Notes: generated by a model not told the origin, from the sequence alone. DNA of 64,000 bases from Tropicimonas sp033101155 (GCF_033101155.1 NZ_JAWMPX010000005.1:150360-214359), one strand, 5' to 3'. Shown: positions 52,645-62,342, counted from the first letter of the stretch. A program made the numbers and translations.

Positions 52645-54462
52645 ATGGACGACCAGAACAAGAACCTCATTCTCGCCACGGCACTCAGCTTTCTCGTAAT
52701 CCTCGTTTGGTTTTTGCTGTTTCCCCCTGAGGAAACCGTGGCACCGGTCCCGGAAGCTACGATTAGCACTGAGGCTACGGACTCTGCGGGCAATACGATC
52801 GCAGCCGTTCCGCAAACTGCCGATGTGGCTGCTCAAACAACCACGACTGCATCCGAGCCAGCCGAGGCCGCCGACGCCCCGCGTCTGAACATCGAAACTC
52901 CTCGCCTTTCCGGCAGCGTTTCGCTCGCGGGTGGTCGCATCGACGACCTGCTGCTGACCGATTACCGCGAGACGCTGGACGATAGCTCGCCCAACGTGCG
53001 CCTCCTGGAGCAGGTCGGGAACCCGATGTCCTACTACGCGCTCTTTGGCTGGGCCCCCGGTGGCGGGCTTGAAGTCGGCGACGTTCCTGGAACGGACACG
53101 CTCTGGGCCATCGAGTCCGGCGAGACGCTGACCCCTGAAACGCCGGTCACTCTGCGTTGGGACAGCCCCTCCGGACTGATCTTCCGTCGCACCATGTCGG
53201 TCGATACCGAATACATGTTCTCGATCTCGCAATCGGTCGAGAACCCGACAGAGGTATCGCTCCGCGCCGCGCCCTATGGAATTATCGCTCGTCACGGCCT
53301 GCCGGAGTTGACCCGCTTCTTCATCCTTCACGAAGGTGTTGTCGCCATGGCAGACAACTCCCTGACCGAGAAGGAATACAAGGAGTTTGATGATCTTGAG
53401 GTTGACCCCACCCTCGGCGTGCAAGCCGAGACCGTGGAGGGTATCCAGAATGGCTGGGTCGGCTTCACCGACAAATACTGGATGACGACGTTGATCCCGG
53501 AGCCGGGCCAGACCCACAAGCAGGTCATGCTCTATCAGGCGGGATCGCAGATTTACCAGACGCAGACCATCTTCCCGACGGTCGACATCGCGCCAGGCCA
53601 GACAATCACGCAGACGTCCCAACTCTTCGCCGGCGCGAAGGAATGGGAAGCGATCCGCGCTTATCAAAACGAAGGCGGAATCGAGGGTTTCCTCGATTCC
53701 ATCGACTGGGGTTGGTTCTTCTTTCTCACCAAGCCGATCTTCGCGGTACTGCATTGGCTCCACGGCGTAATCGGCAATATGGGCTGGTCGATCATCGGCC
53801 TGACGCTGCTGATCAAGGCGCTGCTCTTCCCGCTGGCCTACAAGTCCTATTCGTCGATGGCGAAGATGAAGGAACTTCAGCCGGAAATGGAAAAGCTCAA
53901 GGAGCGGGCCGGCGATGACCGCCAGAAGCTCCAGAAGGACATGATGGAGCTCTACAAAAAGGAAAAGGTGAACCCCGCTTCGGGCTGTTTGCCGATCCTT
54001 ATGCAGATTCCGATCTTCTTCTCGCTCTACAAGGTGATCTTCGTCACCATCGAGCTGCGTCACGCGCCCTGGTTCGGCTATATTCAGGACCTCTCCGCGC
54101 CTGACCCGTCCTCGATCTTCAACTTCTTCGGCCTGCTGCCCTACGCGGTTCCGGATCTCGGCTTCCTGCAGATCCTCTCGCTGGGCATCATGCCGATCCT
54201 GCTCGGCATTTCGATGTGGATGCAGCAGAAGCTGAACCCGGCGCCCACCGACCCGACGCAGCAGATGATCTTCGCCTGGATGCCGTGGATTTTCATGTTC
54301 ATGCTCGGCAGCTTCGCCAGCGGGCTGGTGCTCTACTGGATCACCAACAACGTGATCACCTTCACGCAGCAATACCTGATCATGCGCAGCCACGGCTACA
54401 AACCGGATGTGTTCGGCAACATCCTCAAGAGCTTCAAGCGCAAAAAATCGGACGCTGAATGA
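52645..54462 (+). CDS. yidC: Membrane protein insertase YidC
   Basis: The 605-residue protein has an N-terminal anchor (NLILATALSFLVILVWFLLFP), a large periplasmic domain (about 45-345) and the five-helix insertase core. Core motifs are WSIIGLTLLIKALLFPLAYKSYSSMAKMKELQPEMEKLKE, LPILMQIPIFFSLYKVIF and the C-terminal FMFMLGSFASGLVLYWITNNVITF. The stop overlaps the MOSC gene ATG. This is the normal alphaproteobacterial form. The ribosome binding site is weakly placed. Confidence 0.97.
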   Translation: MDDQNKNLILATALSFLVILVWFLLFPPEETVAPVPEATISTEATDSAGNTIAAVPQTADVAAQTTTTASEPAEAADAPRLNIETPRLSGSVSLAGGRIDDLLLTDYRETLDDSSPNVRLLEQVGNPMSYYALFGWAPGGGLEVGDVPGTDTLWAIESGETLTPETPVTLRWDSPSGLIFRRTMSVDTEYMFSISQSVENPTEVSLRAAPYGIIARHGLPELTRFFILHEGVVAMADNSLTEKEYKEFDDLEVDPTLGVQAETVEGIQNGWVGFTDKYWMTTLIPEPGQTHKQVMLYQAGSQIYQTQTIFPTVDIAPGQTITQTSQLFAGAKEWEAIRAYQNEGGIEGFLDSIDWGWFFFLTKPIFAVLHWLHGVIGNMGWSIIGLTLLIKALLFPLAYKSYSSMAKMKELQPEMEKLKERAGDDRQKLQKDMMELYKKEKVNPASGCLPILMQIPIFFSLYKVIFVTIELRHAPWFGYIQDLSAPDPSSIFNFFGLLPYAVPDLGFLQILSLGIMPILLGISMWMQQKLNPAPTDPTQQMIFAWMPWIFMFMLGSFASGLVLYWITNNVITFTQQYLIMRSHGYKPDVFGNILKSFKRKKSDAE

Positions 54463-55217
54463 CGGGCCATCTGACCGACATCATCCGCCATCCGATAAAG
54501 TCGATCGGGTGGGAAGAACTGGCCTCGGCGGTGCTCACCGCCGGGGCCGTTCTGCCTTTCGACCGCCACTGGGCCGTTGCCCATGAGGCCGCCGAATTCG
54601 GCACGACACCGACGGGCTGGTACGCGAAGCGGAATTTCGTGCGTGGCGTTGCCGGGCCGGAGCTGATGGCCATTTGCGCTGAGCTGTTGGACGGGGAAGA
54701 CCGCATCCGACTGACACATCCAAAGCGCCCTGAAATCAAGATCACGCCGGACGCCCCCGGGGCCTCGGCCGCCCTGATCAACTGGCTTGCCCCGCTCTGG
54801 CCCGGGAACCGGCCCGCCGCTGCGAAACTCGTCCGCAGCCCCGGACAGGCGATGACCGACGTCCCCGATCCCTTCGTTGCCATTCTCAGCCACAACACCC
54901 GCCGCGCCTTCGGCCAGCGTCTCGGCAAGGATCTCTCGATCCACCGGTTTCGTGGCAATCTCTGGATCGAAGGCTTCGCTCCCTGGGAAGAGTTCGACTG
55001 GATCGGCCGTGAGATCCGGATCGGCACAGCTCGGTTGCGCATCGAAGAGCCGATCACCCGCTGCAACGCAACCAAGGTGAACCCGGAGACCGGCCAACCG
55101 GATGCCGACACGCTCGGTGTGCTGGAGGCGGCCTATGGGCACCGGGATTTCGGTGTCTATGCCAGTGTCATCGAGGGCGGAGACGTCGGAAAAGGCGACC
55201 CGGTGGAGCTGACCTGA
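54459..55217 (+). CDS. MOSC-domain protein
   Basis: The 252-residue protein has an N-terminal beta-barrel part (LTDIIRHPIKSIG) and a MOSC domain with FRGNLWIEGFAPWEEFDW and the conserved Cys of IEEPITRCNATKVNPETG. MOSC proteins carry or transfer sulfur, often with molybdenum cofactor enzymes. moaA is in the window but distant. It overlaps yidC by four bases and ends in a TGATG overlap with the next gene. Confidence 0.93.
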   Translation: MTGHLTDIIRHPIKSIGWEELASAVLTAGAVLPFDRHWAVAHEAAEFGTTPTGWYAKRNFVRGVAGPELMAICAELLDGEDRIRLTHPKRPEIKITPDAPGASAALINWLAPLWPGNRPAAAKLVRSPGQAMTDVPDPFVAILSHNTRRAFGQRLGKDLSIHRFRGNLWIEGFAPWEEFDWIGREIRIGTARLRIEEPITRCNATKVNPETGQPDADTLGVLEAAYGHRDFGVYASVIEGGDVGKGDPVELT

Positions 55218-55852
55218 TGCTGCCCGATCCCGATCTCCTGTATCCAATGCCCGACCATCCCCGGGTTGTGCACCTGCGCCCTCTCGCAAAGGGCCTTGAG
55301 AACGTCTCTATCGGCCCCTTCGCCTATTACGACGATCCGAACGGGGCGGAGGACTTCTTCCTTCGAAACCTGCTGCATCACCACGCTTTCCTCGGCGATT
55401 GCCTTGAGATCGGCGCCTTCACCGCCATCGCGACCGGAGCGAAGATCGTCATGAACGGCGCCAATCACGACATGCTCGGCTTCTCGACCTATCCGTTCGA
55501 CGCCATGCCCGCCTGGCGCGGCGAGCTGGATCTCGAGCGATACCGGTCGCAATCCCGCGGCGACACGACGATCGGACCCGATGTCTGGATCGGTGCCGAA
55601 GCCTGGATCCTGCCCGGCGTCACCATCGGCGCCGGCGCGATCATCGCCGCCCGGGCCGTCGTCAGCCAGGATGTCGCGCCCTACACGATTGTCGCCGGAA
55701 ACCCCGCGCGGCCCGTCCGCCAACGTTTCGAGGCGGAAACTATCGCCCGCCTCTTGGAAATCGCCTGGTGGGACTGGCCAGTGGACAAGATCCAGACGAA
55801 TGTTGATACCATCCGCAAGGCCGACCTTGCCGCCCTGGAGCGAGTCAAATGA
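55217..55852 (+). CDS. CatB-type hexapeptide O-acetyltransferase
   Basis: The 211-residue protein shows left-handed beta-helix hexapeptide repeats (IGPFAYYDD, IGAFTAIATGAKIVMNGANHD, then TTIGPDVWIGAEAWILPGVTIGAGAIIAARAVVSQDV and IVAGNPARPV). This is the xenobiotic acetyltransferase/CatB shape, which uses acetyl-CoA. His54-type catalysis fits HHHAFLGD or the NGANHD loop. The substrate is unknown. Single-base overlap with MOSC and a 4-base overlap with engB place it in one operon. Confidence 0.9.
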   Translation: MLPDPDLLYPMPDHPRVVHLRPLAKGLENVSIGPFAYYDDPNGAEDFFLRNLLHHHAFLGDCLEIGAFTAIATGAKIVMNGANHDMLGFSTYPFDAMPAWRGELDLERYRSQSRGDTTIGPDVWIGAEAWILPGVTIGAGAIIAARAVVSQDVAPYTIVAGNPARPVRQRFEAETIARLLEIAWWDWPVDKIQTNVDTIRKADLAALERVK

Positions 55853-56508
55853 CCACCCTTCCCTTTCCGATTGCCGAAGCGCCCGACGAAGCCTCTCTTG
55901 AACGGGGGCGCAAACTGTTCGCCGGCCAATGCGACTTCGTCAAAGGTGTGGTCGCCATGTCGGGCCTGCCACCGGCGGACCGTCTCGAGATCTGTTTCGC
56001 CGGACGCTCCAATGTCGGCAAGTCGACGCTCATCAACGCGCTGACCGGCCACAAGGCCCTCGCCCGCGCCTCCAACACGCCCGGCCGGACCCAGGAGATC
56101 AACTTCTTTGCGCTCGCCGAAAGCCATTACCTCGTGGACCTGCCCGGCTATGGCTTCGCCAAGGCGCCGGTCGCCGTGGTCGAGAAATGGCAGAGGCTGC
56201 TCAAATCCTACCTCTCCGGCCGCCCGACGCTGCGCCGGGCCTTCGTCCTGATCGACGCGCGTCACGGCATCAAGGCGGTGGACAAGGAGATCCTGACGCT
56301 GCTCGACAAGGCCGCCGTTCCGTTCCAAGCCGTTCTGACCAAGGCTGACAAGGTCAAGTCCGTCGAGCGCGACAAAGTGCTCGAACAGGTCCGCGCCAGC
56401 CTGCAACCCCACCCGGCGGCCTATCCCGAGTTGATCGTGACCTCCTCGGAGAAGGGCGACGGGATCGCAACGCTGCGCAGCACGATCGCGGCACTGGCAG
56501 ACGTCTGA
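55849..56508 (+). CDS. engB: Ribosome biogenesis GTP-binding protein EngB/YihA
   Basis: The 219-residue GTPase has G1 GRSNVGKST, G2 around TPGRTQEINF, G3 DLPGYG, G4 TKADK and G5 SS. EngB helps assemble the 50S subunit and is essential in many bacteria. Its coupling to yidC-MOSC is usual in this group. The ATG overlaps the acetyltransferase stop. Confidence 0.96.
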   Translation: MTTLPFPIAEAPDEASLERGRKLFAGQCDFVKGVVAMSGLPPADRLEICFAGRSNVGKSTLINALTGHKALARASNTPGRTQEINFFALAESHYLVDLPGYGFAKAPVAVVEKWQRLLKSYLSGRPTLRRAFVLIDARHGIKAVDKEILTLLDKAAVPFQAVLTKADKVKSVERDKVLEQVRASLQPHPAAYPELIVTSSEKGDGIATLRSTIAALADV

Positions 56509-56555
56509 CCGGGACACATTGACCTTTGGTCGGACCGGAGCGATAGCTTGGCGCG

Positions 56556-57620
56556 ATGGAACATTTCGACCGCACCGCGCTCCGCGAGCTTGCCTTCGCG
56601 CTGCTGACGCAGGGCGGTCTTGAGCCGGACAAGGCCGAGACCGTCTCCGAACTTCTGACCCAGACCGACGAGATCGGGGTCACGACGCATGGCATCTCGA
56701 TGCTCTCCTACTACCTGCCGGAGCTGGCAAACGGTCGCATGACCTGTTCGGGCAGCCATGACGTGATCAGCGAAGGCAAGATCGCGCAGGTCTGGGACGG
56801 AAATTACCTGCCCGGCCATTGGGTGATGCAACAAGCCATCGAATCCTGCATGGCGCGGGCGTCCGAGGCCGGAATGGCCGCGATGGCGATCCGGCGCAGC
56901 CACCATATCGGCTGCCTCTCCACGCTTACCCGAATCGCCGCGCTGAAGGGCTTCGTCTGCTATATCGCCACCTCCGACCCCTCCGGCCGCTGGGTCGCGC
57001 CCTTTGGCGGCGTCGAACCGCTCCTGACACCGAACCCCTGGGCAATCGGCTATCCGTCCAGCACACACCCGGTCCTGATCGATACCTGCGCCTCGATCAC
57101 CACGGTCTCGAAGGTCCGGGAACATATCAACAGCGGCACCAAATTCGAACATGCCTGGATGCTCGGCAGCGATGGCACCGCCACGACCGACCCGAACGTG
57201 GTCAATGCCGAGCCGAAGGGCTCGATCCTTCCGGTCGGCGGCATGGATCACGGCCACAAGGGCTTCGCTATGGGGCTGATGGTCGAGATGCTGACACAGG
57301 CGTTGGCCGGCCACGGTCGGGTCGAGGCGCCGGATCGTTGGGGTGCCAATGTCTTCCTGCAGGTGCTCGACCCGGAGGCATTCGGCGGGCGCGACGCCTT
57401 CCTCGCGCAGGTCGATCATGTCAACGGCGCCTGCCGCACCAGCCAGCCGATCCCCGGCCGAGGCCCCGTACGCATCCCCGGCGATCGCGCGGCGCGGAGG
57501 CGCGAAGAAGGCATGGATGCCGGGGTCGCCCTGCCCGACGAGGTGCTGGAGCGGATCCGGTCCTGTGCCGCCGCGGCAGACCTGCCTTTCCCGGACAGGT
57601 TGCCCGAACCCGCACAATAG
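56556..57620 (+). CDS. Ldh-family (malate/L-lactate/ureidoglycolate type) dehydrogenase
   Basis: The 354-residue protein has the family pattern TDEIGVTTHGISMLSYYLPEL, MAAMAIRRSHHIGCLST (His-His near the active site), VEPLLTPNPWAIGYP, and MDHGHKGFAMGLMVEMLTQALAG. These NAD(P)-dependent enzymes reduce 2-keto acids and have their own non-Rossmann fold. The substrate is not readable. It lies between engB and argB with gaps of about 47 and 105 bases, so it may have its own promoter. Confidence 0.9.
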   Translation: MEHFDRTALRELAFALLTQGGLEPDKAETVSELLTQTDEIGVTTHGISMLSYYLPELANGRMTCSGSHDVISEGKIAQVWDGNYLPGHWVMQQAIESCMARASEAGMAAMAIRRSHHIGCLSTLTRIAALKGFVCYIATSDPSGRWVAPFGGVEPLLTPNPWAIGYPSSTHPVLIDTCASITTVSKVREHINSGTKFEHAWMLGSDGTATTDPNVVNAEPKGSILPVGGMDHGHKGFAMGLMVEMLTQALAGHGRVEAPDRWGANVFLQVLDPEAFGGRDAFLAQVDHVNGACRTSQPIPGRGPVRIPGDRAARRREEGMDAGVALPDEVLERIRSCAAAADLPFPDRLPEPAQ

Positions 57621-57725
57621 TCCGGCTGCCCGCATCGGGCGGGCCGGCGGAAACGGACAATGACCCTTGGCAGCGCGCTTTCCCGCGCGTAACAGCAGGG
57701 ATCAGGAACACCCTGAGCCGGATCA

Positions 57726-58589
57726 ATGAAGAAGCAAACGATGAATCGCGACTGGATCGCCACCGCCCGGACCCTGTCCGAAGCCCTCCCCTACCTACAG
57801 CGCTACACCGGCGCCACGGTGGTCATCAAGTTCGGCGGCCACGCGATGGGCGACGAAGAGCAGATGGCCAGCTTCGCCCGCGACATCGTGTTGATGAACC
57901 AGGTCGGCGTGCATCCGGTCATCGTCCATGGCGGCGGTCCGATGATCAACGCCTTGCTGGACAAACTCGACATCGAGAGCGAATTCGTCAATGGCAAGCG
58001 CGTGACGGATGCCGCGACGATGGAAGTCGTTGAAATGGTCCTCTCCGGCCTCGTCGGCAAGCGCATCGTTGCCGCGATCAACCAGCAGGGTGGCCGCGCC
58101 GTGGGCATCTCCGGCAAAGATGCAAACATGATGGTCTGCGACCCGGTCGACCCCGCACTCGGCCTGGTCGGCCAGCCCGTCGAGGTCACGCCCGACCTGA
58201 TTCACCAGATGCATGCCCATCAGATCATCCCCGTCGTCGCCCCGCTCGGTGCCGGCCGCGAGGGCGAGACCTTCAACGTCAATGGCGATACCGCCGCCGG
58301 CGCCATTGCGGGCGCACTCAAGGCGGACCGGCTGCTGTTGCTGACCGATGTCGAAGGCGTCAAGGATGCCGAAGGCGAGGTGATCACCGCGCTCACCGTC
58401 GACAGCGTTGCCGAACTGACCGAAAGCGGCGTGATTGCCGGCGGCATGATCCCCAAGACCGAAACTGCCGTCACCGCCATCCGCGAGGGCGTGCGCGCCG
58501 TCGTCATTCTCGACGGGCGAGCGCCGAATGCCTGCCTGCTGGAGCTGTTCACCGACCATGGCGCAGGTTCGATGATCCGCGCCGACTAG
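57726..58589 (+). CDS. argB: N-acetylglutamate kinase
   Basis: ArgB phosphorylates N-acetylglutamate in the second step of arginine biosynthesis. The 287-residue amino-acid-kinase protein has VVIKFGGHAMG (nucleotide Lys), VIVHGGGPMIN, KRVTDAATMEVVEMVL, NVNGDTAAGAIAGAL and the substrate/arginine site GGMIPKTETA. An N-terminal extension of about 25 residues fits the arginine-inhibited hexameric form. ATG at 57726 or 57741 are both possible. carA, a user of the same pathway, is far upstream. Confidence 0.97.
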   Translation: MKKQTMNRDWIATARTLSEALPYLQRYTGATVVIKFGGHAMGDEEQMASFARDIVLMNQVGVHPVIVHGGGPMINALLDKLDIESEFVNGKRVTDAATMEVVEMVLSGLVGKRIVAAINQQGGRAVGISGKDANMMVCDPVDPALGLVGQPVEVTPDLIHQMHAHQIIPVVAPLGAGREGETFNVNGDTAAGAIAGALKADRLLLLTDVEGVKDAEGEVITALTVDSVAELTESGVIAGGMIPKTETAVTAIREGVRAVVILDGRAPNACLLELFTDHGAGSMIRAD

Positions 58590-58592
58590 AGG

Positions 58593-59246
58593 GTGACCGG
58601 GCTTGCCGAAATAGAGGCGGCGCTGGCGTCGGAGCGGCTGGTCATGCTTGGCGGCCTTGCGCCAACGCCGCCGCACCCGCCCGCAACCCGCTCCCTGCTG
58701 CTGGTCGGGCCGGACAACCCGCGCTTTTGGCCGCATTTCACCGCCAGTCGTGAATATGCCGACAACCAACCGGATCCGCTGGACCGCTGGTCCAAACGCG
58801 TGTTCGGCGCGGTCGCGGGAACTTTCGGTGGAACCGCGATCTTCCCCTCCGACGGCCCGCCCTACCCGCCATTCTACGCCTGGGCCCTGCAAAGCGGCAC
58901 CTTCTTCGTGTCGCCGATCTCGCTGCTGGTGCATCCGCGCGATGGGTTGATGTGCTCGCTGCGTGGTGCACTCGCGCTGCCCCTCGCGCTGGATTTCCCG
59001 GATCCCGTCCCCTCACCGTGCAATGGCTGCGAGACCCGGCCATGCCTTTCAACTTGTCCTGTTGGCGCCTTCGAAACCGGGCAGTATGCCGTCACGGCCT
59101 GCCACAATCATCTTGACACGCCCGCCGGCTCCGATTGCATGGGGACGGGATGCGCGGCGCGCCGCGCCTGTCCTGCCAGCCAGCGTTCGGGACGCAATCC
59201 GGCGCAATCGGCATTTCACATGCGCGCATTTCACGGAAAGCGATGA
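58593..59246 (+). CDS. Ferredoxin-like protein with Cys-rich C-terminus (GTG start)
   Basis: The 217-residue protein has an N-terminal domain with LLLVGPDNPRFWPHF and GTAIFPSDGPPYPPF. The C-terminal part carries CNGCETRPCLSTCPVGAF and later CMGTGCAARRACP, enough Cys to hold two 4Fe-4S clusters. It resembles the ferredoxin part of epoxyqueuosine reductase-like proteins but lacks the full enzyme. It starts with GTG four bases after the argB stop and ends in an ATGA overlap with the next gene. Function unknown. Confidence 0.8.
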   Translation: MTGLAEIEAALASERLVMLGGLAPTPPHPPATRSLLLVGPDNPRFWPHFTASREYADNQPDPLDRWSKRVFGAVAGTFGGTAIFPSDGPPYPPFYAWALQSGTFFVSPISLLVHPRDGLMCSLRGALALPLALDFPDPVPSPCNGCETRPCLSTCPVGAFETGQYAVTACHNHLDTPAGSDCMGTGCAARRACPASQRSGRNPAQSAFHMRAFHGKR

Positions 59247-59743
59247 AACGCCTTATTCTTCTCCGCCATGCCAAGTCCAGCTGGGTCAACCCGGACCTGG
59301 GCGATTTTGAACGCCCTCTCAACAAGCGCGGCCAGCGCAGCGCCAAGGCGCTCGGGAAATGGCTGCGTCAGACGGAGTGGCTGCCGGATCATGTCCTCTG
59401 CTCGACCGCGCGCAGGACCCGCGAGACCTTCGAGAGGCTGCATATCGACAGCAGCCCGGAGCTTCTGGAAGATCTGTATCACGCCAGCGCCGCCCGGATG
59501 CTCGAAACGATCCGCACTGCCGAGGCGGAGACGCTGATGGTGATCGGGCATAATCCTGGCACGGCCCAGCTCGCGCATTCGTTGGTCGCGGTGGCACCGG
59601 ACCACCCGCGTTTTGCCGATTATCCCACCGGCGCGTTGCTGGTCGCGGAGTTCGATATCGGCAAATGGTCAAAGCTCGCCTCGGGAAGCGGTCGGGTACT
59701 GCATTTCCTGACGCCACACGACCTCGCCGAGAGCAAGGGGTGA
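59243..59743 (+). CDS. SixA-like histidine phosphatase
   Basis: The 166-residue protein has the phosphohistidine motif LRHAKS (the RHG/RHA block of the branch 2-like SixA group), CSTARRTRETFE and VIGHNPGT with the second active-site His. It would remove phosphate from a phosphohistidine or small phosphoester. It is coupled to the ferredoxin-like gene by overlap. Confidence 0.9.
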   Translation: MKRLILLRHAKSSWVNPDLGDFERPLNKRGQRSAKALGKWLRQTEWLPDHVLCSTARRTRETFERLHIDSSPELLEDLYHASAARMLETIRTAEAETLMVIGHNPGTAQLAHSLVAVAPDHPRFADYPTGALLVAEFDIGKWSKLASGSGRVLHFLTPHDLAESKG

Positions 59744-60035
59744 TCGGGATACCGGGATACGCCACGCGGCCTCACAGGCCTGCACCAGTTGCAATGCGGG
59801 TATTTCGTATATTTTTCAAATAGCTGCGCCCCAAGCAACCGGTTGCAAGCCTTTTCACCCTCAAGGGCCAACTGGTCGCGTTGATCGAGGCCGCGCTTTA
59901 GGTCATTCCGTCGGCGTCAAGTTCGGCTCCAGCCGACTCGAAACACCGCTGAAACAGCGCGTTTTTGCGCGTTTCGTCACCGATTGCGGGCTGATAAGAT
60001 GGCTGGAGTGGGCTCAGGTAAAGGAGAGACCAATC

Positions 60036-61553
60036 GTGGCCGCGACCGATCGCATCAAGAACTCCCAAATTCGCTCGAAGGTGATGAGCGCCGAAGACGC
60101 CGCCTCCCTGATCAAGTCGGGAGACACCGTCGGCATGAGCGGTTTCACCGGCTCGGGCTATCCCAAGGCGCTGCCGACGGCACTGGCCGCCCAGATCCAC
60201 GACGCCCATGAAGCGGGCGACCCGTTCAAGATCGGGCTGTGGACCGGCGCCTCGACCGGCCCGGAACTCGACGGCGCGCTGGCTAAGGCGGACGCCATCA
60301 AGTACCGCCTGCCCTACAACTCCGATCCGATCGAGCGCGAAAAGATCAACCGCGGCGAGATGGATTACTTCGATCTCCACCTCTCCCACGTTGCCCCGAT
60401 GGTCTGGGAAGGCTTCTTCGGCAATCTCGACGTTGCCGTGATCGAGATCACCGGCATCAAGGAAGACGGCTCGCTGATCCCGGCGACCTCGATCGGCAAC
60501 AACAAGACCTGGATCGACCGCGCCGACAAGGTGATCCTCGAGGTCAACAAATGGCATGACGAACGCATGGAGGGGATGCACGACATCTATTACGGCACCG
60601 CCCTGCCGCCGAACCGTGTGCCAATCCCGATGACCCATGCCGATGACCGCATCGGCCAGAAGACGCTGCGCTGCGACCCGCACAAGGTCGTCGGTGTCAT
60701 CGAAACCGAACTGCCGGACAAGAACGCCCCCTTCCCGCCGCTTGACGATGTCTCCAAGACCATCGCCGGGCACCTGATGGAATTCCTCAAGTGGGAAGTG
60801 AAGAAGGGACGCCTGACCAACAAGCTGCTGCCGCTGCAATCGGGCGTGGGCAACGTTGCCAACGCAGTGCTCGCCGGTCTGCGCGACACTGAATTCCATG
60901 ACCTGATGGCCTATACCGAGGTCATTCAGGACGGCATGATGGACCTGATCGACGACGGCAAGATGCTCTGCGCCTCTTCGACCGCCTTCGGCATGTCCGA
61001 CCAGGCCGCGATCCGCTTCCGTGAGAACCTGGACTTCTACCGTGACAAGATCATCCTGCGCCCGCAGGAGATCTCGAACCACCCCGAGGTTATCCGCCGT
61101 CTTGGCACGATCTCGATGAACGGCATGATCGAGGCCGACATCTTCGGCAATATCAACTCGACCCATGTCATGTCCTCGCGGATCATGAACGGCATCGGCG
61201 GTTCGGGTGACTTCACCCGCAACGCCTACCTGTCCTGCTTTGTCTCGCCCTCGATCGCCAAGGGCGGCGATATCTCGACGATCGTGCCGCAGGTCTGCCA
61301 TGTCGATCACATCACCCAGGACGTGATGGTCATCGTGACCGAGCAAGGCCTCGCGGACCTTCGCGGCATGCCGCCGAAGCAGCGCGCCGAGACGATCATG
61401 GCCAATTGCGCCCACCCGAGCTATCGCCCGATGTTGCAGGACTATTACGATCGCGCCAAGAAAAACGCGCTCGGCCTTCACACCCCGGCCATGCCCGGCG
61501 AAGCGCTCTCCTGGCATCAGCGCTTCCTGGAAACCAAGTCGATGCGCTTCTGA
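60036..61553 (+). CDS. Acetyl-CoA hydrolase/succinyl-CoA:acetate CoA-transferase family (GTG start)
   Basis: The 505-residue protein matches the Cat1/AarC class: VGMSGFTGSGYPKALPTAL, the long N-domain, QSGVGNVANAVLAGL and the active-site Glu in LMAYTEVIQDGMMDLI. The C-domain has GGSGDFTRNAYLS and the DHITQDV...TEQGLADLRG blocks. These enzymes interconvert acetyl-CoA, succinyl-CoA and the free acids. The GTG at 60036 has AAGGAGA upstream. The 292 bases before it hold no gene. A strong terminator follows. Confidence 0.94.
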   Translation: MAATDRIKNSQIRSKVMSAEDAASLIKSGDTVGMSGFTGSGYPKALPTALAAQIHDAHEAGDPFKIGLWTGASTGPELDGALAKADAIKYRLPYNSDPIEREKINRGEMDYFDLHLSHVAPMVWEGFFGNLDVAVIEITGIKEDGSLIPATSIGNNKTWIDRADKVILEVNKWHDERMEGMHDIYYGTALPPNRVPIPMTHADDRIGQKTLRCDPHKVVGVIETELPDKNAPFPPLDDVSKTIAGHLMEFLKWEVKKGRLTNKLLPLQSGVGNVANAVLAGLRDTEFHDLMAYTEVIQDGMMDLIDDGKMLCASSTAFGMSDQAAIRFRENLDFYRDKIILRPQEISNHPEVIRRLGTISMNGMIEADIFGNINSTHVMSSRIMNGIGGSGDFTRNAYLSCFVSPSIAKGGDISTIVPQVCHVDHITQDVMVIVTEQGLADLRGMPPKQRAETIMANCAHPSYRPMLQDYYDRAKKNALGLHTPAMPGEALSWHQRFLETKSMRF

Positions 61554-61578
61554 TCCGCGCCGTGGTTTCGAAAAAGAC

Positions 61579-61616
61579 AAAAAGCCGGAGCGGTGTGACC
61601 GCTCCGGCTTTTTTCT
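61579..61616 (+). terminator. Strong Rho-independent terminator
   Basis: A 14-bp stem (61581-61594 with 61598-61611) with a three-base loop is followed by a T-tract of six (TTTTTTC). A-rich DNA on the left makes it potentially bidirectional. It ends the CoA-transferase gene. Confidence 0.9.
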
Positions 61617-61802
61617 TGGGAGTGCCGTTGTTTGAACGGGGGCTCCATGTCGGCAGTGCCATCAATCTCTGCGAGCGGTCACGTCTGCCACTGACAGCTC
61701 CAGTGCCCGCTCTCGGGCTCAAGTAGACCATCCGGAGAGCGGACCTGGCTATTCTTTACGCATCGTCCGCCGAAGGGCCGCCATCTGTCGCTCAGGCCGC
61801 TC

Positions 61803-62120
61803 TCAGGCCGCCGCGTCGGCCGCGATCTCCACGTATTTGCGGATGATCATCGGGAAAAGACGGTAGCGCCAGATCGCACCCGAAATCCCGCCACGGGTCT
61901 TTCCTTCCTCGGCGAAGCGAGGGACGGTGAACTCTGTGCTGAAAGCGAGGCTCTGCCCCGTCGCTTCCCAGAAGGCATCCTCGAGCAGGCGTTCAAGATG
62001 AGGAAGATCTGCGGGCATCGGTGTATCAGCCAGTGTCTCGGCCAGTTCCCGCCACAGGATCTGGTCGCCCCGCAGCCCCCATTCATCCGGTTCGATCTTG
62101 AAAAGCTCTCCAACACGCAA
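61803..62120 (-). CDS. Small protein of unknown function (TTG start)
   Basis: The 105-residue protein is acidic at the N-terminus (FKIEPDEWGLRGDQILWRELAETLAD) and ends with SGAIWRYRLFPMIIRKYVEIAADAAA. The start is TTG at 62120 with GAGGAGG eight bases upstream, a strong sign that it is real. I recognise no family. A short upstream frame on the same strand (62187-62342) could belong with it. Confidence 0.7.
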   Translation of the reverse strand: MRVGELFKIEPDEWGLRGDQILWRELAETLADTPMPADLPHLERLLEDAFWEATGQSLAFSTEFTVPRFAEEGKTRGGISGAIWRYRLFPMIIRKYVEIAADAAA

Positions 62121-62186
62121 TGCTCAATCCTCCTCGAGATATCAGACAGGTCTCGACGCTAGCCCAGATCCCTCCGCGCCACCTTG

Positions 62187-62342
62187 TCACAGATCAATGA
62201 ACTTGCATGTGAACCGTGCCGAGCAAGAGGCGAGTGCCCTCTCCAGGCCAGCAAGACCAGCACGCAAGGCCAAGACCTCGTCACTCGGCGCAAAGCCAGT
62301 CGCGCCTTCGCCAACCTCCACGGTCGTTTCCGCGAGTTCCAT
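62187..62342 (-). CDS. Possible 51-residue small protein
   Basis: An ATG frame reads MELAETTVEVGEGATGFAPS and continues with an Ala/Leu-rich helix ending CKFIDL. The composition is protein-like and codon use is GC-ending, but I see no ribosome binding site. It lies 66 bases upstream of the 61803 gene on the same strand. It could also be a fragment of a longer lost gene. Confidence 0.3.
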   Translation of the reverse strand: MELAETTVEVGEGATGFAPSDEVLALRAGLAGLERALASCSARFTCKFIDL

